Shown here piece by piece: positions 1 through 8,184 of a DNA stretch of 64,000 nt. The stretch comes from Paraburkholderia hospita (GTDB lineage Bacteria > Pseudomonadota > Gammaproteobacteria > Burkholderiales > Burkholderiaceae). A program made the position numbers and the translations under genes. Below the pieces are notes generated by a model. It was not told the DNA's origin. It saw only the letters and a list, made by a program, of their open reading frames with translations, and did no database searches. Every line of letters starts with the position of its first letter. Position 1 is the first letter of the stretch. The stretch is from the NCBI RefSeq assembly GCF_002902965.1, contig NZ_CP026106.1, positions 2,480,001 through 2,544,000 on the forward strand, read 5' to 3'.

Positions 1-1
1 T

Positions 2-223
2 CACGCCATTCCATGGAGCGCACTGACGCTGAACGTCGATGAAAAAGTCTTCCTCGTCAACCTGATGGCAGACGAAATCAAAAACGCGCCCGGATTTGAC
101 AAGGACCACTGGCCCTCGATGGCAGACCCGCAATGGGGTTCGTCCGTCCATCAATACTACCGGCAACAGCCTTACTGGGACGCCACGCGTGATGCGGTAG
201 AGGGACGGCCCAGCAATCTGTAA
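2..223 (+). CDS. PRC-barrel domain protein, C-terminal part
   Basis: Open reading frame entering from the left edge and ending at TAA 221-223; 73 residues are visible. It begins HAIPWSALTLN and continues through VFLVNLMADEIKNAPGFD to a WPSMADPQWG tail, which is the pattern of the C-terminal PRC-barrel unit followed by the short extension usual in Burkholderiaceae PRC-barrel proteins of about 130-180 residues. These soluble beta-barrel proteins have no firmly known role in this lineage; some are stress induced. The true start lies outside the window, so length and upstream context cannot be judged. It converges with the TPR gene at 290. Confidence 0.8.
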   Translation, partial: HAIPWSALTLNVDEKVFLVNLMADEIKNAPGFDKDHWPSMADPQWGSSVHQYYRQQPYWDATRDAVEGRPSNL

Positions 224-258
224 CTGTCTGGACAACCTCGATGAAGCATGGCCGTAAC

Positions 259-278
259 GCCCGCCGCTGGCAGCGGGC
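259..278. terminator. possible hairpin between convergent genes
   Basis: GCCCGC (259-264) and GCGGGC (273-278) form a 6-bp GC stem with an 8-nt loop in the 66-bp gap between the convergent PRC-barrel and TPR genes. There is no run of T on either side, so a factor-independent terminator is only possible, not shown. Confidence 0.3.
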
Positions 279-289
279 GCAATTCACGG

Positions 290-1132
290 TCAACCGATGA
301 GCCTGCGATACGCGCTGAGATGCCGCAAGAGCCCCTGCTGGTCGCCGCGTATCTCACTGAGCCGGGCAAGGTTGAAATGCGCGTCGGCATGCGCGGGGTC
401 GAGCTGGAGGCATCGCTCGTAGCCTTCCATCGCTTCCCCGTAGCGTTTCAGTTCCTCCAGAGCGACAGCGCGGTTGAAATGCAGCAGCGCATCGTCTGGA
501 AAATGCGCTAGCGCGCGCTCGAACACGGACAGCGCTTCTTCGCAACGCGTTTCGGTCTCGCAAAGCAGCACACCGAGATTAGTGTAAGCGTGGTAGTGCG
601 GTGCGTCGGCCAACTCAAGCACCTTGCGGTACGCCTGCTCCGCGCCGACCACGTCTGAACCGGCGAGTTGCTCTGCCAGGGCGAACCATTCCTCGGCCTG
701 TTGCTCTCTGCTTCGCAGCGTGCGGGGCGCAGTGTCAAGAAACGCAACGTCGCCCCGAAGCGGTGCGACCTCGAAATCGAGCAGATGCTGCCCTGAGGTC
801 GCGTCCCATTGGGATTGCCCCGTCTTGACCGCAATGGTGTCGCCGACGGCCGTGATACGAATGCCGGAAAGGGGGAGCTCTTCCGGAAGGTCGGCCTTCA
901 GCTTGGCAAGCGCGCGCAAAATCTTGCGGGAGGTGATTTTCGCCGCTTGCAACTGAAATGCTGTGCGCAGAACGACGACGTCCTGGAACGTAAAGCGCAA
1001 CTCGTTGCGCCGACCGCGAGAAGGCTCCACGAATCCGGCTGCGATTAGCCCGGAAAGCACACGTCGCGAAACGCCGAGCAACGATTGAAGGCTGCGCAGC
1101 GAGTAATCGTGTGATTGATTGCGGCTGCTCAC
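290..1132 (-). CDS. MerR-type HTH plus TPR-repeat protein coupled to ku
   Basis: 280 residues. The N-terminal third (residues about 10-75, YSLRSLQSLLGVSRRVLSGL and onward to an FTFQDVVVLRTA segment) looks like a MerR-family winged HTH. From about residue 145 the protein is a run of tetratricopeptide repeats (EQAYRKVLELA, ALSVFERALAHFPDDALLHFNRAVALEEL, AMEGYERCLQLDPAHADAHFNLARL). The start is GTG at 1130-1132, which overlaps the TGA of ku in a GTGA quartet, so the two genes are translationally coupled on the minus strand. A DNA-binding plus protein-binding architecture suggests a regulator or accessory factor for the Ku system, but that role is inference from context; the family itself has no assigned function known to me. 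Confidence 0.85.
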   Translation of the reverse strand: MSSRNQSHDYSLRSLQSLLGVSRRVLSGLIAAGFVEPSRGRRNELRFTFQDVVVLRTAFQLQAAKITSRKILRALAKLKADLPEELPLSGIRITAVGDTIAVKTGQSQWDATSGQHLLDFEVAPLRGDVAFLDTAPRTLRSREQQAEEWFALAEQLAGSDVVGAEQAYRKVLELADAPHYHAYTNLGVLLCETETRCEEALSVFERALAHFPDDALLHFNRAVALEELKRYGEAMEGYERCLQLDPAHADAHFNLARLSEIRGDQQGLLRHLSAYRRLIG

Positions 1133-2064
1133 TTTCGGGCTCGAACCTTTGCCGGCGGCGCTTCTTTGACTTCGGGCGTCGATGCGGCTCGCCTGGCGGG
1201 CCGACGGGGTTTGCTCGCAAGCACCGCGACATCAACAGGCGCAGCTTTCTTTGACGCAGGCGTCTTCGCTGGCCCGGTTCTCTTCGTCTTGTTGGCGCTG
1301 AGGCTCGCGCGAAGCGCCTCCATCAGGTCGATTACCTGACCGCCCGAGTCCTCGGCAGACGCTTCTGGCGACACGATCTGCTTACCGGCAATCTTCCGGT
1401 CTATGGCTTCCAGAATCCGCTTCTTTTCCTCGTCTTCGTATGCCGACGGGTCATAGGCATCCTCTGAAACCTGATCAATTATCTGCAGCGCGAGTTGCAA
1501 CTCGGTATCGGTCACGGCTATCTGCTCGATGTGCAAGTCGGCCAGTCCGCGCACTTCATCTGCGAACAACAACTGCTGGAAAACCATGCCTTCATCGGCC
1601 GGCCGTATCTGAACGATACGGGTCTTGCCCTTGGACGACCATTTGGCCAATGCGCAGCGTTCACTTTCTCGCATGGCTTGCTGCAGAAGGCAGTATGGTT
1701 TGCCGCCGCGTTTGTCGGGAGCGATGAAGTAGGCCTTGTCGTAATAGAGTGGGTCGACTGATTTTTCCGGGACAAAAGAGACAATTTCTACAACGTGCGT
1801 CGCACCTTCTTCCAGGGCTTTGAGCTCTTCCGGTGCGAAGACGACGAATTGGCCCTTCTCGAATTCGTATCCCTTCTTCATGTCTACCCGCGCCACGACT
1901 TCGCCCGTGGCCTCGGAAATGTACTGTTGCTTCACGCGACCGCCCTCTGGCGTCAGCAGATGGAAGCCGACTCCAGAGGCAGTTTCGGTCGCCGAATACA
2001 GCTTCACCGGAATGGAGACCAGCCCGAAGGAAAGCGTGAGAGATGCGATTGAACGCGCTGTCAT
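1129..2064 (-). CDS. ku: Non-homologous end-joining protein Ku
   Basis: 311 residues from the ATG at 2062-2064 (MTARSIASLTLSFGLVSIPV), the canonical bacterial Ku N-terminus; an in-frame upstream extension lacks family similarity and is not used. The Ku core beta-barrel runs to about residue 240 (for example VVEIVSFVPEKSVDPLYYDKAY and YCLLQQAMRESERCALAK segments). It is followed by a Lys/Ala/Pro-rich basic tail (residues about 255-311), typical of Ku proteins that bridge DNA ends. Known role: homodimer binding double-strand break ends and recruiting ligase LigD. No ligD is present in the window, so the ligase must be elsewhere. First gene of a two-gene operon with the MerR/TPR gene. Confidence 0.95.
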   Translation of the reverse strand: MTARSIASLTLSFGLVSIPVKLYSATETASGVGFHLLTPEGGRVKQQYISEATGEVVARVDMKKGYEFEKGQFVVFAPEELKALEEGATHVVEIVSFVPEKSVDPLYYDKAYFIAPDKRGGKPYCLLQQAMRESERCALAKWSSKGKTRIVQIRPADEGMVFQQLLFADEVRGLADLHIEQIAVTDTELQLALQIIDQVSEDAYDPSAYEDEEKKRILEAIDRKIAGKQIVSPEASAEDSGGQVIDLMEALRASLSANKTKRTGPAKTPASKKAAPVDVAVLASKPRRPARRAASTPEVKEAPPAKVRARK

Positions 2065-2367
2065 GACATTCTCCTGGTGGCCACCGGATGCGGTCGAACG
2101 GCGGGTACGAAGATCCGGCTCGTCGACCCGGGCGGCTGGGCGCGGCCTTGACTGGACGCCGTGCCGCACCCGTTCGTCGAGCAGTTGAGCACTTGACGTG
2201 CCTATTCTACGACCAACCTGCATATCGCCCCTTCAATGGCGCGGAACCGCATGAGGCGAGGTCCGCCGGATAGAGGTCTTGCGGACTCCGGCATACTGGC
2301 GAATAGCCCGGACAGCCTCGACAGTCTTTGCGTATCGAGCCCGATTTCGACCCCACACCACCTTCCG

Positions 2368-2808
2368 ATGCGATATGCCTCCTACTCGCGGCGCGCGACA
2401 GCGCTGACGATCGATTCAATCTGGTGGACTGCCATCGTGCTGCTCGTCCCGCTCGGACCCTCGACAGAGGACATCCTGCTGGCACCCGAGTCCTACGTTG
2501 CGACCATCCTTTTCTGGCTAGCCATCGGCCAATGCCTTCCCATCCTGTTGACGGGCGTCATGTGGGCTGTATGGGGCACGTCACCCGGCAAACGCGCGTT
2601 GCGTCTTCGGATCGTGGATGCCGATACCGGACGCGCGATGACCGTGCGACAAGCGGGTCTGCGCACACTCGGATATCTCCTGACCTTCGCGACTTGCGGT
2701 GCCGGATTCCTGTGGGTGCTGTTTAACGACCGGAAGCAGACGTTACATGACCGGATAGCCAATACGACTGTGGTCGAGGATGAAATTCGCGAGCACGTCG
2801 GGACTTGA
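2368..2808 (+). CDS. RDD-family membrane protein
   Basis: 146 residues starting at ATG 2368 (MRYASYSRRATALTIDSIWW), which places the family's Arg/Asp-Asp-type signature (here RRATALTIDSIWW) near the N-terminus; a longer in-frame start at 2236 would add 44 residues of non-family sequence. Three or four hydrophobic segments are visible (about residues 15-35, 50-75, 105-125). The motif GTSPGKRALRLRIVD and the ending LFNDRKQTLHDRIANTTVV are diagnostic of RDD proteins. The family is poorly characterised; some members are implicated in ion (Na+/Li+/H+) transport. No strong Shine-Dalgarno is seen, so the start is moderately certain. Confidence 0.85.
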   Translation: MRYASYSRRATALTIDSIWWTAIVLLVPLGPSTEDILLAPESYVATILFWLAIGQCLPILLTGVMWAVWGTSPGKRALRLRIVDADTGRAMTVRQAGLRTLGYLLTFATCGAGFLWVLFNDRKQTLHDRIANTTVVEDEIREHVGT

Positions 2809-3176
2809 GCCACCCGGAAGACGCGGCGCGATATTGCAGATGCGGGAGGCTTTTGCGTTGTCGCGCCGACGCTCTCAGAGCACAACTAGGTGGATCTACG
2901 TCCTGAAGTCGATTTCCCTTGCCGGGATAGGTAGTCGTTTTGCATCCGTTGCGCTATGCACGCCGTATACGAGGTCAGAACGATGCCCGCGACAAGGCCC
3001 CCAACGGCGTTCCCATGGCGCGGCCAGGCGGCGTTCAGTCACCTCCGGCATACGACGGGCATCGAAAGCGAAACGTATCGAGCGCTTGCACTTCGCCGCT
3101 ATGCAAGCATCCTGTTCAGCGGCACATTGAATCCAGCGACACGGAAATGTGCGCTGGCACGCCCAGGAGTCATGCT
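2809..3176. other. gene-free stretch of 368 bases
   Basis: No reading frame here resembles a protein and no hairpin with a T-run is visible. It should carry the promoter of the small exported protein at 3177; an AGGAG at 3164-3168 is that gene's ribosome binding site. Confidence 0.5.
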
Positions 3177-3461
3177 ATGAAACACGCAACGTGGAAAGTT
3201 CAGTTGGCGCAAGCTTTTGTCGCCGCGCTTTACGGATGCGCGGCAACGTTCGCGTACGCCGGAGGGAACGGCAACGGCGGAAACGGTAGCGGCGGTGCTC
3301 ACGGTGCGGCGACGGCAGGGATGACGTATCACAGTGAGCCCGTGTCCAGCCCGTGGAACCGGATACCCGGCGATATGTCCCGAAAGGCAACCGGGAACAC
3401 AACGGATATGCCCGGCATGACACCCGTTGAAGGTGTTGATAATGTAAAGACCAGTCAGTAG
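3177..3461 (+). CDS. small exported Gly/Asn-rich protein
   Basis: 94 residues from ATG 3177, chosen because AGGAG (3164-3168) sits 8 nt upstream and because a signal peptide follows directly (MKHATWKVQLAQAFVAALYG, then a CAATFAYA cleavage region, probable cut after Ala28). The mature part starts with a Gly/Asn-rich run (GGNGNGGNGSGGAHG) and continues with an unremarkable polar sequence ending KTSQ. I do not recognise the family; Burkholderiaceae carry many such short periplasmic proteins of unknown role. It stands alone between the RDD gene and a convergent minus-strand gene. Confidence 0.6.
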   Translation: MKHATWKVQLAQAFVAALYGCAATFAYAGGNGNGGNGSGGAHGAATAGMTYHSEPVSSPWNRIPGDMSRKATGNTTDMPGMTPVEGVDNVKTSQ

Positions 3462-3632
3462 TTGCAGTAGCGTCCGAGGCTGGCAGCGCATGCCCCGATC
3501 GAGCGAAACTGATTGTCCGGTCCACTCTCCCCGCAACAAGGGATGCCGTTTGTGTGGCGTGTGCGGTTCGAGGGCTACCGTCCAGAGACGACAGCCGCCA
3601 GTTAAAACTTCACACGCAATCCGGCACGCGGG

Positions 3633-4910
3633 TTAGTCGATCAGCGCAAGTTCCTCTGTCACCGCGAGGAAGCGAGCTATATCGCGAGCGGTATGGCAAT
3701 GCAGCGGCGAGACGCGCACAGCGCCCTCCAGGCCGAACGACTTCAACATGCGCCCGGAGTAAAGGCTCGTGCCGATCCGCTCGTACACGATCACACCGCG
3801 CTTTTCGTATTCACGCACGGCGGCGGCGGGATCGAGACGGTCAAATCCGATGCCGGCAATCAGATCGCGCTTCGTCAGGTCGTCGTGATCCCAGAATACG
3901 CGCACGCCCTTCATCGCTCGCAACCCGCATTGCCCGTCCGTGCCATCGAGCAACGCCGCAAGCAGCGCGCGTTCGTGGCTCTCGATGCGCTGCATCCCTT
4001 GCACGAATAGTTCTCGACGGTCTTCCGCATCGCTGGATTGCCCGCCGATCCATGCGACGTAATCGACGATCGCGCTGACCACCGCAAACTGCGCAGGCGC
4101 GGGACTGCCGAGTTCCCATACGCCCTTCTGCTTCGCTTCGAGACGATGATGCGGCAGTTCCGCCAGCCGCCCGGACAACCACGCGATGCCCGAACCTCTG
4201 CATCCAAAGAACTTGTACGGCGCGACGTTGATGCCGTCGACGGGCGTTTTCTGCAGGTCAATTACCGCATGCGGCGCGTGCTGCACGGCATCGACGATAA
4301 TGAAAAGATCCGGCCGCTTTGCGCGCGCACGCTCCACGATGGCAGCGATATCGAGCTTCGCGCCCGAAATGTTCGACGCGTACATCACGCTCAGGAGTAC
4401 CGTGTCTGCGTCGATCAGCGACACGATCGCATCGACATCCACGCCCCCTGTTTCCGGATCGCTCGGCGCGATGCGCAGCGCTTTTCCGGTGCGTTCGCAA
4501 TACAGCTTCATGGCATCGAACGACGACGGATGTTCGAGTATCGTCGTGACGGCATTCGTGCCGGGCACGTTCTCCATCACGGCGCGCACCATCTCGAACA
4601 TCGCGGCCGACGCTGTCAGAGACGGATAGATACTGCCACCTCGCGCATTGAAGATGCGCCGGATATCCTCTTCGCCGCGCGCCTGAACGTCTTGCAGGTA
4701 ACGCGCGCGCTCGTGGATGCGCTCCGGACAATCCGGCAGCGCGTCGACGCTTGCAAACGCCTCCAGCGCCGCCTTGAGCCGGAACGAACCGCCCGCGTTG
4801 TCGAAGAAGAGCCGCTCGCGCCCGTCCATGTCGTGATCGACGAAATGGAACCGGCTCTTGATCTCCTGCATGAGGGACTCGGGAAAGAACTGCCCCTGGT
4901 TGCTGCTCAT
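3633..4910 (-). CDS. class V aminotransferase-fold PLP enzyme (cysteine-desulfurase-like)
   Basis: 425 residues. Fold-type I, class V features are clear: FFDNAGGS near residue 36, PLP-binding VDAVQHAPH (Asp207, His211) and the Schiff-base lysine in APYKFFGCRGS (Lys233). The C-terminal domain ends VRVSPLHCHTARDIARFL, as in NifS/CsdA/isopenicillin-N-epimerase-type proteins. No catalytic cysteine loop like that of true cysteine desulfurases can be identified, so a beta- or gamma-lyase, epimerase or aminotransferase acting on a small amino acid is more likely. It lies 36 bp downstream of a dicarboxylate/amino-acid symporter and is probably cotranscribed with it, implying that the symporter imports its substrate. 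The exact reaction is not assignable. Confidence 0.85.
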   Translation of the reverse strand: MSSNQGQFFPESLMQEIKSRFHFVDHDMDGRERLFFDNAGGSFRLKAALEAFASVDALPDCPERIHERARYLQDVQARGEEDIRRIFNARGGSIYPSLTASAAMFEMVRAVMENVPGTNAVTTILEHPSSFDAMKLYCERTGKALRIAPSDPETGGVDVDAIVSLIDADTVLLSVMYASNISGAKLDIAAIVERARAKRPDLFIIVDAVQHAPHAVIDLQKTPVDGINVAPYKFFGCRGSGIAWLSGRLAELPHHRLEAKQKGVWELGSPAPAQFAVVSAIVDYVAWIGGQSSDAEDRRELFVQGMQRIESHERALLAALLDGTDGQCGLRAMKGVRVFWDHDDLTKRDLIAGIGFDRLDPAAAVREYEKRGVIVYERIGTSLYSGRMLKSFGLEGAVRVSPLHCHTARDIARFLAVTEELALID

Positions 4911-4946
4911 CTGAAATGCTCCTCGATAGGGTGCTTTTACCTGCGT

Positions 4947-6269
4947 TCAGGCGTCGAGCGACGCGAGATACGCCTTGCCTTTTTCCGCGTCGTACTGTCC
5001 TTCCCACTTCGCGATGACGAGCGGCGCCAGCGCGTTGCCCACGACATTCAACGCAGTGCGTCCCATGTCCATGATCCGGTCCACGCCCGCGATGAACGCG
5101 AGCCCTTCGAGCGGCAAGCCGGCGCTGGCGAGTGTCGTCAGCAGGATCACGAACATGAAGCCCGGCACACCAGCAGCGCCTTTCGACGTCACCACCATCG
5201 TCAGGATCAGGACGATCTGTTCCTGCAAGCCGAGATGCACGCCGTACAGTTGCGCGACGAACAACGTTCCAATGCCCAGATAGATGGATGCGCCATCGAG
5301 GTTAAAGGTGTAGCCCGTCGGTACGACGAAGGTGGTAATGCTCTTGGGCACGCCGAAGTCTTCCATCTTCTTCATCAACTGCGGCAGCACAGTGGCCGAA
5401 CTGCACGTCGAAAAGGCAATGATCAGTTCATCCTTGATGACCTTGAGCAGCGTGAAGATATTGAAGCCGAACAGGCGCGCGGTGACGCCGAGCACGAAGA
5501 CCGCGAACAGAATGATCGCGAGATACGTCACCGCGACCAGCTTGACCAGCGGCAGCAGCGATCCGAAACCGAAGTTCGCGACGGTCACCGCGATCAGCGC
5601 GCACACGCCGAACGGCGCGTAGCGCATCACCATGCCCGTGACCTTGAACATCGCGTCGCCGATGCCCTTCAGCGTGGCGAGCACGGGCTTTCTGTACTCC
5701 GCCGGCACGGACTGCAAGCCGAGCCCGAACAGCACCGAGAAGAAGATGACAGGCAACAGATCGCCTCGCCCCATCGACGCGACGACATTGTCGGGGATGA
5801 TATTCAGCAGCAAGGACATGAAGCCGTGATGGCCTTGCGTCTGCGTGGCTTGCTGGAGATGCGAGATGTCCGTGTGGCCGAGTTGCGACATGTCGGTGCC
5901 GACGCCCGGCTGCAACACATTGCCGAGCACGAGCCCCAGCACGATGGCGATCGTCGTGACGACCTCGAAATACACCAGCGTCTTCAGGCCGATGCGCCCA
6001 AGCGAGCGTCCATCTCCCACACCTGCAATGCCGGCCACCATACTGGTGAATACGATGGGCACGACGACCATCTTGATGAGCCGGATGAAAATGTCGCCGG
6101 CAGGCTGCAGAAAGCCTGTCACAACCGAATCACACATTTGAGGAAAGCGGTTCAGCACGACGCCGACTGCAATGCCGACGACGAGGCCGATCAGTATTTG
6201 CCAAGCCAGGCCGATGCGCGGCTTGCGCTCGATGAGTTCGGCAGGCGGTGTTTCGATCACGGATTCCAT
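4947..6269 (-). CDS. dicarboxylate/amino acid:cation symporter (DAACS/GltP family)
   Basis: 440 residues from ATG at 6267-6269, preceded by GGAG 5 nt upstream; the longer in-frame start at 6407 is rejected. The protein has the inner-membrane DAACS layout with about eight membrane segments and two re-entrant loops, including the diagnostic NLDGASIYLG and a substrate-site segment GVPGFMFVILL. VVPTGYTFNLDG and SSATVLPQLMKKM are also typical. Homologues (GltP, DctA) take up C4-dicarboxylates, glutamate or aspartate with H+ or Na+. Position in front of the PLP enzyme and opposite a LysR gene suggests an inducible amino-acid uptake and catabolism unit. Confidence 0.92.
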   Translation of the reverse strand: MESVIETPPAELIERKPRIGLAWQILIGLVVGIAVGVVLNRFPQMCDSVVTGFLQPAGDIFIRLIKMVVVPIVFTSMVAGIAGVGDGRSLGRIGLKTLVYFEVVTTIAIVLGLVLGNVLQPGVGTDMSQLGHTDISHLQQATQTQGHHGFMSLLLNIIPDNVVASMGRGDLLPVIFFSVLFGLGLQSVPAEYRKPVLATLKGIGDAMFKVTGMVMRYAPFGVCALIAVTVANFGFGSLLPLVKLVAVTYLAIILFAVFVLGVTARLFGFNIFTLLKVIKDELIIAFSTCSSATVLPQLMKKMEDFGVPKSITTFVVPTGYTFNLDGASIYLGIGTLFVAQLYGVHLGLQEQIVLILTMVVTSKGAAGVPGFMFVILLTTLASAGLPLEGLAFIAGVDRIMDMGRTALNVVGNALAPLVIAKWEGQYDAEKGKAYLASLDA

Positions 6270-6408
6270 GCGTTCTCCAGACGGACCGATTGATATGGAT
6301 TGACGCGGGAGGCGGCGTGCCTTCTTTCGAGCGCGCTCGGTCGAGCCCGTCCCGCATGCGCTGTGTTTCAGCTCGATGTCGAAACCATAAGCATCCAGAA
6401 TAAACAAA

Positions 6409-6444
6409 AAAAGCGATTTTTTTCTATGCGAACATATCGCTTTT
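6409..6444. promoter_or_regulatory. inverted repeat in divergent symporter/LysR promoter region
   Basis: AAAAGCGAT (6409-6417) and ATCGCTTTT (6436-6444) are perfect 9-bp inverted arms separated by 18 bp, in the AT-rich 195-bp region between the minus-strand symporter and the plus-strand lysR gene. The location is where a LysR regulator would bind; it could instead form a hairpin in the lysR leader. Binding is inferred. Confidence 0.45.
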
Positions 6445-6464
6445 ATTCATTTAATGGCAACGCG

Positions 6465-7394
6465 ATGCTGACCTTCAAGCAGATGGAAGCGCTGTACTGG
6501 ATCGTGCAACTGGGATCGTTCGAGGCTGCGGCGACGCGTCTGAATACGACCCAGTCGGCGGTTTCCAAACGTGTGCAGGAGCTTGAGCGTGCTTTCGATC
6601 TCGTGGTGTTCGACCGCGCCCATCGCAGCGCGCGCCTGACCAAAAAGGGGGCTGAGTTTTTCGAGTACGCGAAGGAGTTGCTGGAGCGCCGCGATCAGAT
6701 CGTCGAGCGCGTCAGTTCGAAAGAGGCGCTCGTGAGACAGATACGCATCGGCGTCACGGAACTCACGGCGCTGACATGGCTGCCCCGCCTCGTCTCAGCG
6801 ATACAGGCGGAATATCCGAAAGTGAAGGTGGAAGCGGAAGTTGAACTGAATGCGACGTTGCGTGAGCGGCTCGCCAGCGACACCATCGATGTGATCATCG
6901 TGCCGCAGACCCAGAGCACGGAACCGTATGCGACCACGGCCGTTGGCCAGGTCGACAACGCGTGGATGTGTGCCGCGAGCCTCGCGCCGCGCAAGACGGC
7001 AATCCCGATCACGGAGATCGCGAAGTATCCTCTGATCCTGCAAGGCGGGTTGTCCGGCACCGGCTATGTGTATAGCCGCTTTTTGCAGGACCACGGCGTC
7101 AGCCTTCAAAAAGTGCTGGCGAGCAATAGCCTCATCGCACAAATCGGTCTGACGTTGTCGGGGCTCGGCGTCAGCTATCTGCCTAAAGCCTGCCTGCGAC
7201 ATATGCTGGAGCGGCGTGCGCTCGTGATCGTGCCGACAAGGCCCGCGCTGCCGCCCGTGAAATACATCGCGATGCATCGGGCAGACCAGTCGCATTCGTT
7301 GAGCGCGGCCATCGCGAGGCTGGCCGCGCAATCGTGCGATTTCAGTTCGAATCTGCTCGACCCAGGGATGCCGCAACCGGACCCTGCGCAATAG
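6465..7394 (+). CDS. LysR-family transcriptional regulator
   Basis: 309 residues from ATG 6465 (MLTFKQMEALYWIVQLGSFE), the standard LysR N-terminus; in-frame starts at 6300 and 6426 would add non-family sequence. The winged HTH covers residues about 1-60 (ATRLNTTQSAVSKRVQELE). The effector domain begins about residue 90 (IRIGVTELTALTWLPRL). It is divergent from the symporter/PLP-enzyme operon and is presumably its regulator, responding to the substrate or a product; this is inference from gene order. Length is normal for the family. Confidence 0.92.
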   Translation: MLTFKQMEALYWIVQLGSFEAAATRLNTTQSAVSKRVQELERAFDLVVFDRAHRSARLTKKGAEFFEYAKELLERRDQIVERVSSKEALVRQIRIGVTELTALTWLPRLVSAIQAEYPKVKVEAEVELNATLRERLASDTIDVIIVPQTQSTEPYATTAVGQVDNAWMCAASLAPRKTAIPITEIAKYPLILQGGLSGTGYVYSRFLQDHGVSLQKVLASNSLIAQIGLTLSGLGVSYLPKACLRHMLERRALVIVPTRPALPPVKYIAMHRADQSHSLSAAIARLAAQSCDFSSNLLDPGMPQPDPAQ

Positions 7395-7873
7395 CGATCG
7401 CGTGAGATCAGGTGGTGTCTATTTGGCCCTTGGACTCGCCCGCGTCGATTCGCGCGCAAGCGTCGCGCGACCGTCGGCGCCATCCCGGGTTTTTTCTGGG
7501 TTCCCGCACCGATGCTGGGTGTCCTGACAACGCGTTCAGGCATCACACAGTACTGCATGCGGTGTCGTGACCGACGATGAATCGCGCGTACGCTCCAGCT
7601 ATGCGTGTTGCTTTCTATCGCACCTACGTCGATGCCGATGGGCATCGCCATGTGCATGGGGCGAATCTGCGTGTGCCCGCGAAGGTACGTCATCGCACTG
7701 GTGGAATCCCGCCAATCGCGTGTTGCGAGGACGTGGCACTGGCCGACATGTGGATTGCAACGGAAACTGAAACCAGCCCGTGCCTGTCGGCGGCTGAAGC
7801 GCCGGCGCGATGCGCGTTCGCCACTTCGTGGCGCCCCGCCTGAACCGCGTGTGCACGCGGTCGAGCGACAGTC
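7395..7873. other. gene-free stretch of 479 bases
   Basis: Overlapping short open frames exist on both strands (for example from ATG 7577 on the plus strand) but none shows family resemblance or a good ribosome binding site. I see no repeat or terminator of note. It separates the lysR gene from the short minus-strand gene at 7874. Confidence 0.4.
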
Positions 7874-8011
7874 TTAGCGCGGCCGACGATGCGATTCGGC
7901 CATGATTTCGCACACTTCCAGATGGGTACGCCACGCGTCAGCGAAAAATTCGCGTACACGGGCAAGGAAACCGCCTTTCGTAGCCGTCGAGGTAGCAGTA
8001 GCGTAGCTCAT
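7874..8011 (-). CDS. 45-residue conserved-looking small protein
   Basis: An ATG at 8009-8011 opens a 45-codon frame ending TAA at 7874-7876, read as MSYATATSTATKGGFLARVREFFADAWRTH followed by LEVCEIMAESHRRPR. GGAG lies 6 nt upstream of the ATG and a sigma70-like promoter is visible at 8053-8080. The sequence has a flexible Thr/Ala start, a probable amphipathic helix (FLARVREFFADAWRTHLEV) and a basic end, a composition similar to other very short Burkholderiaceae proteins of unknown function. Function unknown; single cysteine at residue 34. Nothing suggests it is cotranscribed with the permease gene at 8185, which lies upstream of its promoter on the same strand. Confidence 0.6.
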   Translation of the reverse strand: MSYATATSTATKGGFLARVREFFADAWRTHLEVCEIMAESHRRPR

Positions 8012-8052
8012 TGCAAACTCCATTCAGGGGTTATTGCCTAGGTATTAACCCT

Positions 8053-8080
8053 ATAGTACACCCTCTATGGTGCATTGCAA
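8053..8080 (-). promoter_or_regulatory. sigma70-like promoter of the 45-aa gene
   Basis: On the minus strand TTGCAA (8080-8075) and TACTAT (8058-8053) are separated by 16 bp, about 40 bp before the start codon at 8011. The surrounding block is strikingly AT-rich relative to its neighbours. Read from sequence only. Confidence 0.45.
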
Positions 8081-8184
8081 AATAAAAATCGCACGCGTTC
8101 TGGCACCTTTTTCAGCGATGTTGTGATGGGCGGAAACGCGGGAACCCGGATACCGCGCCGATAGCATTGCTGAATCGAAGCGCG

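Noticed and set aside
4038..6293. 751-codon plus-strand frame opposite the PLP enzyme and symporter
   Set aside because: Antisense to two genes with clear families; sequence is His/Arg/Asp-rich and low-complexity, a product of high GC codon bias.
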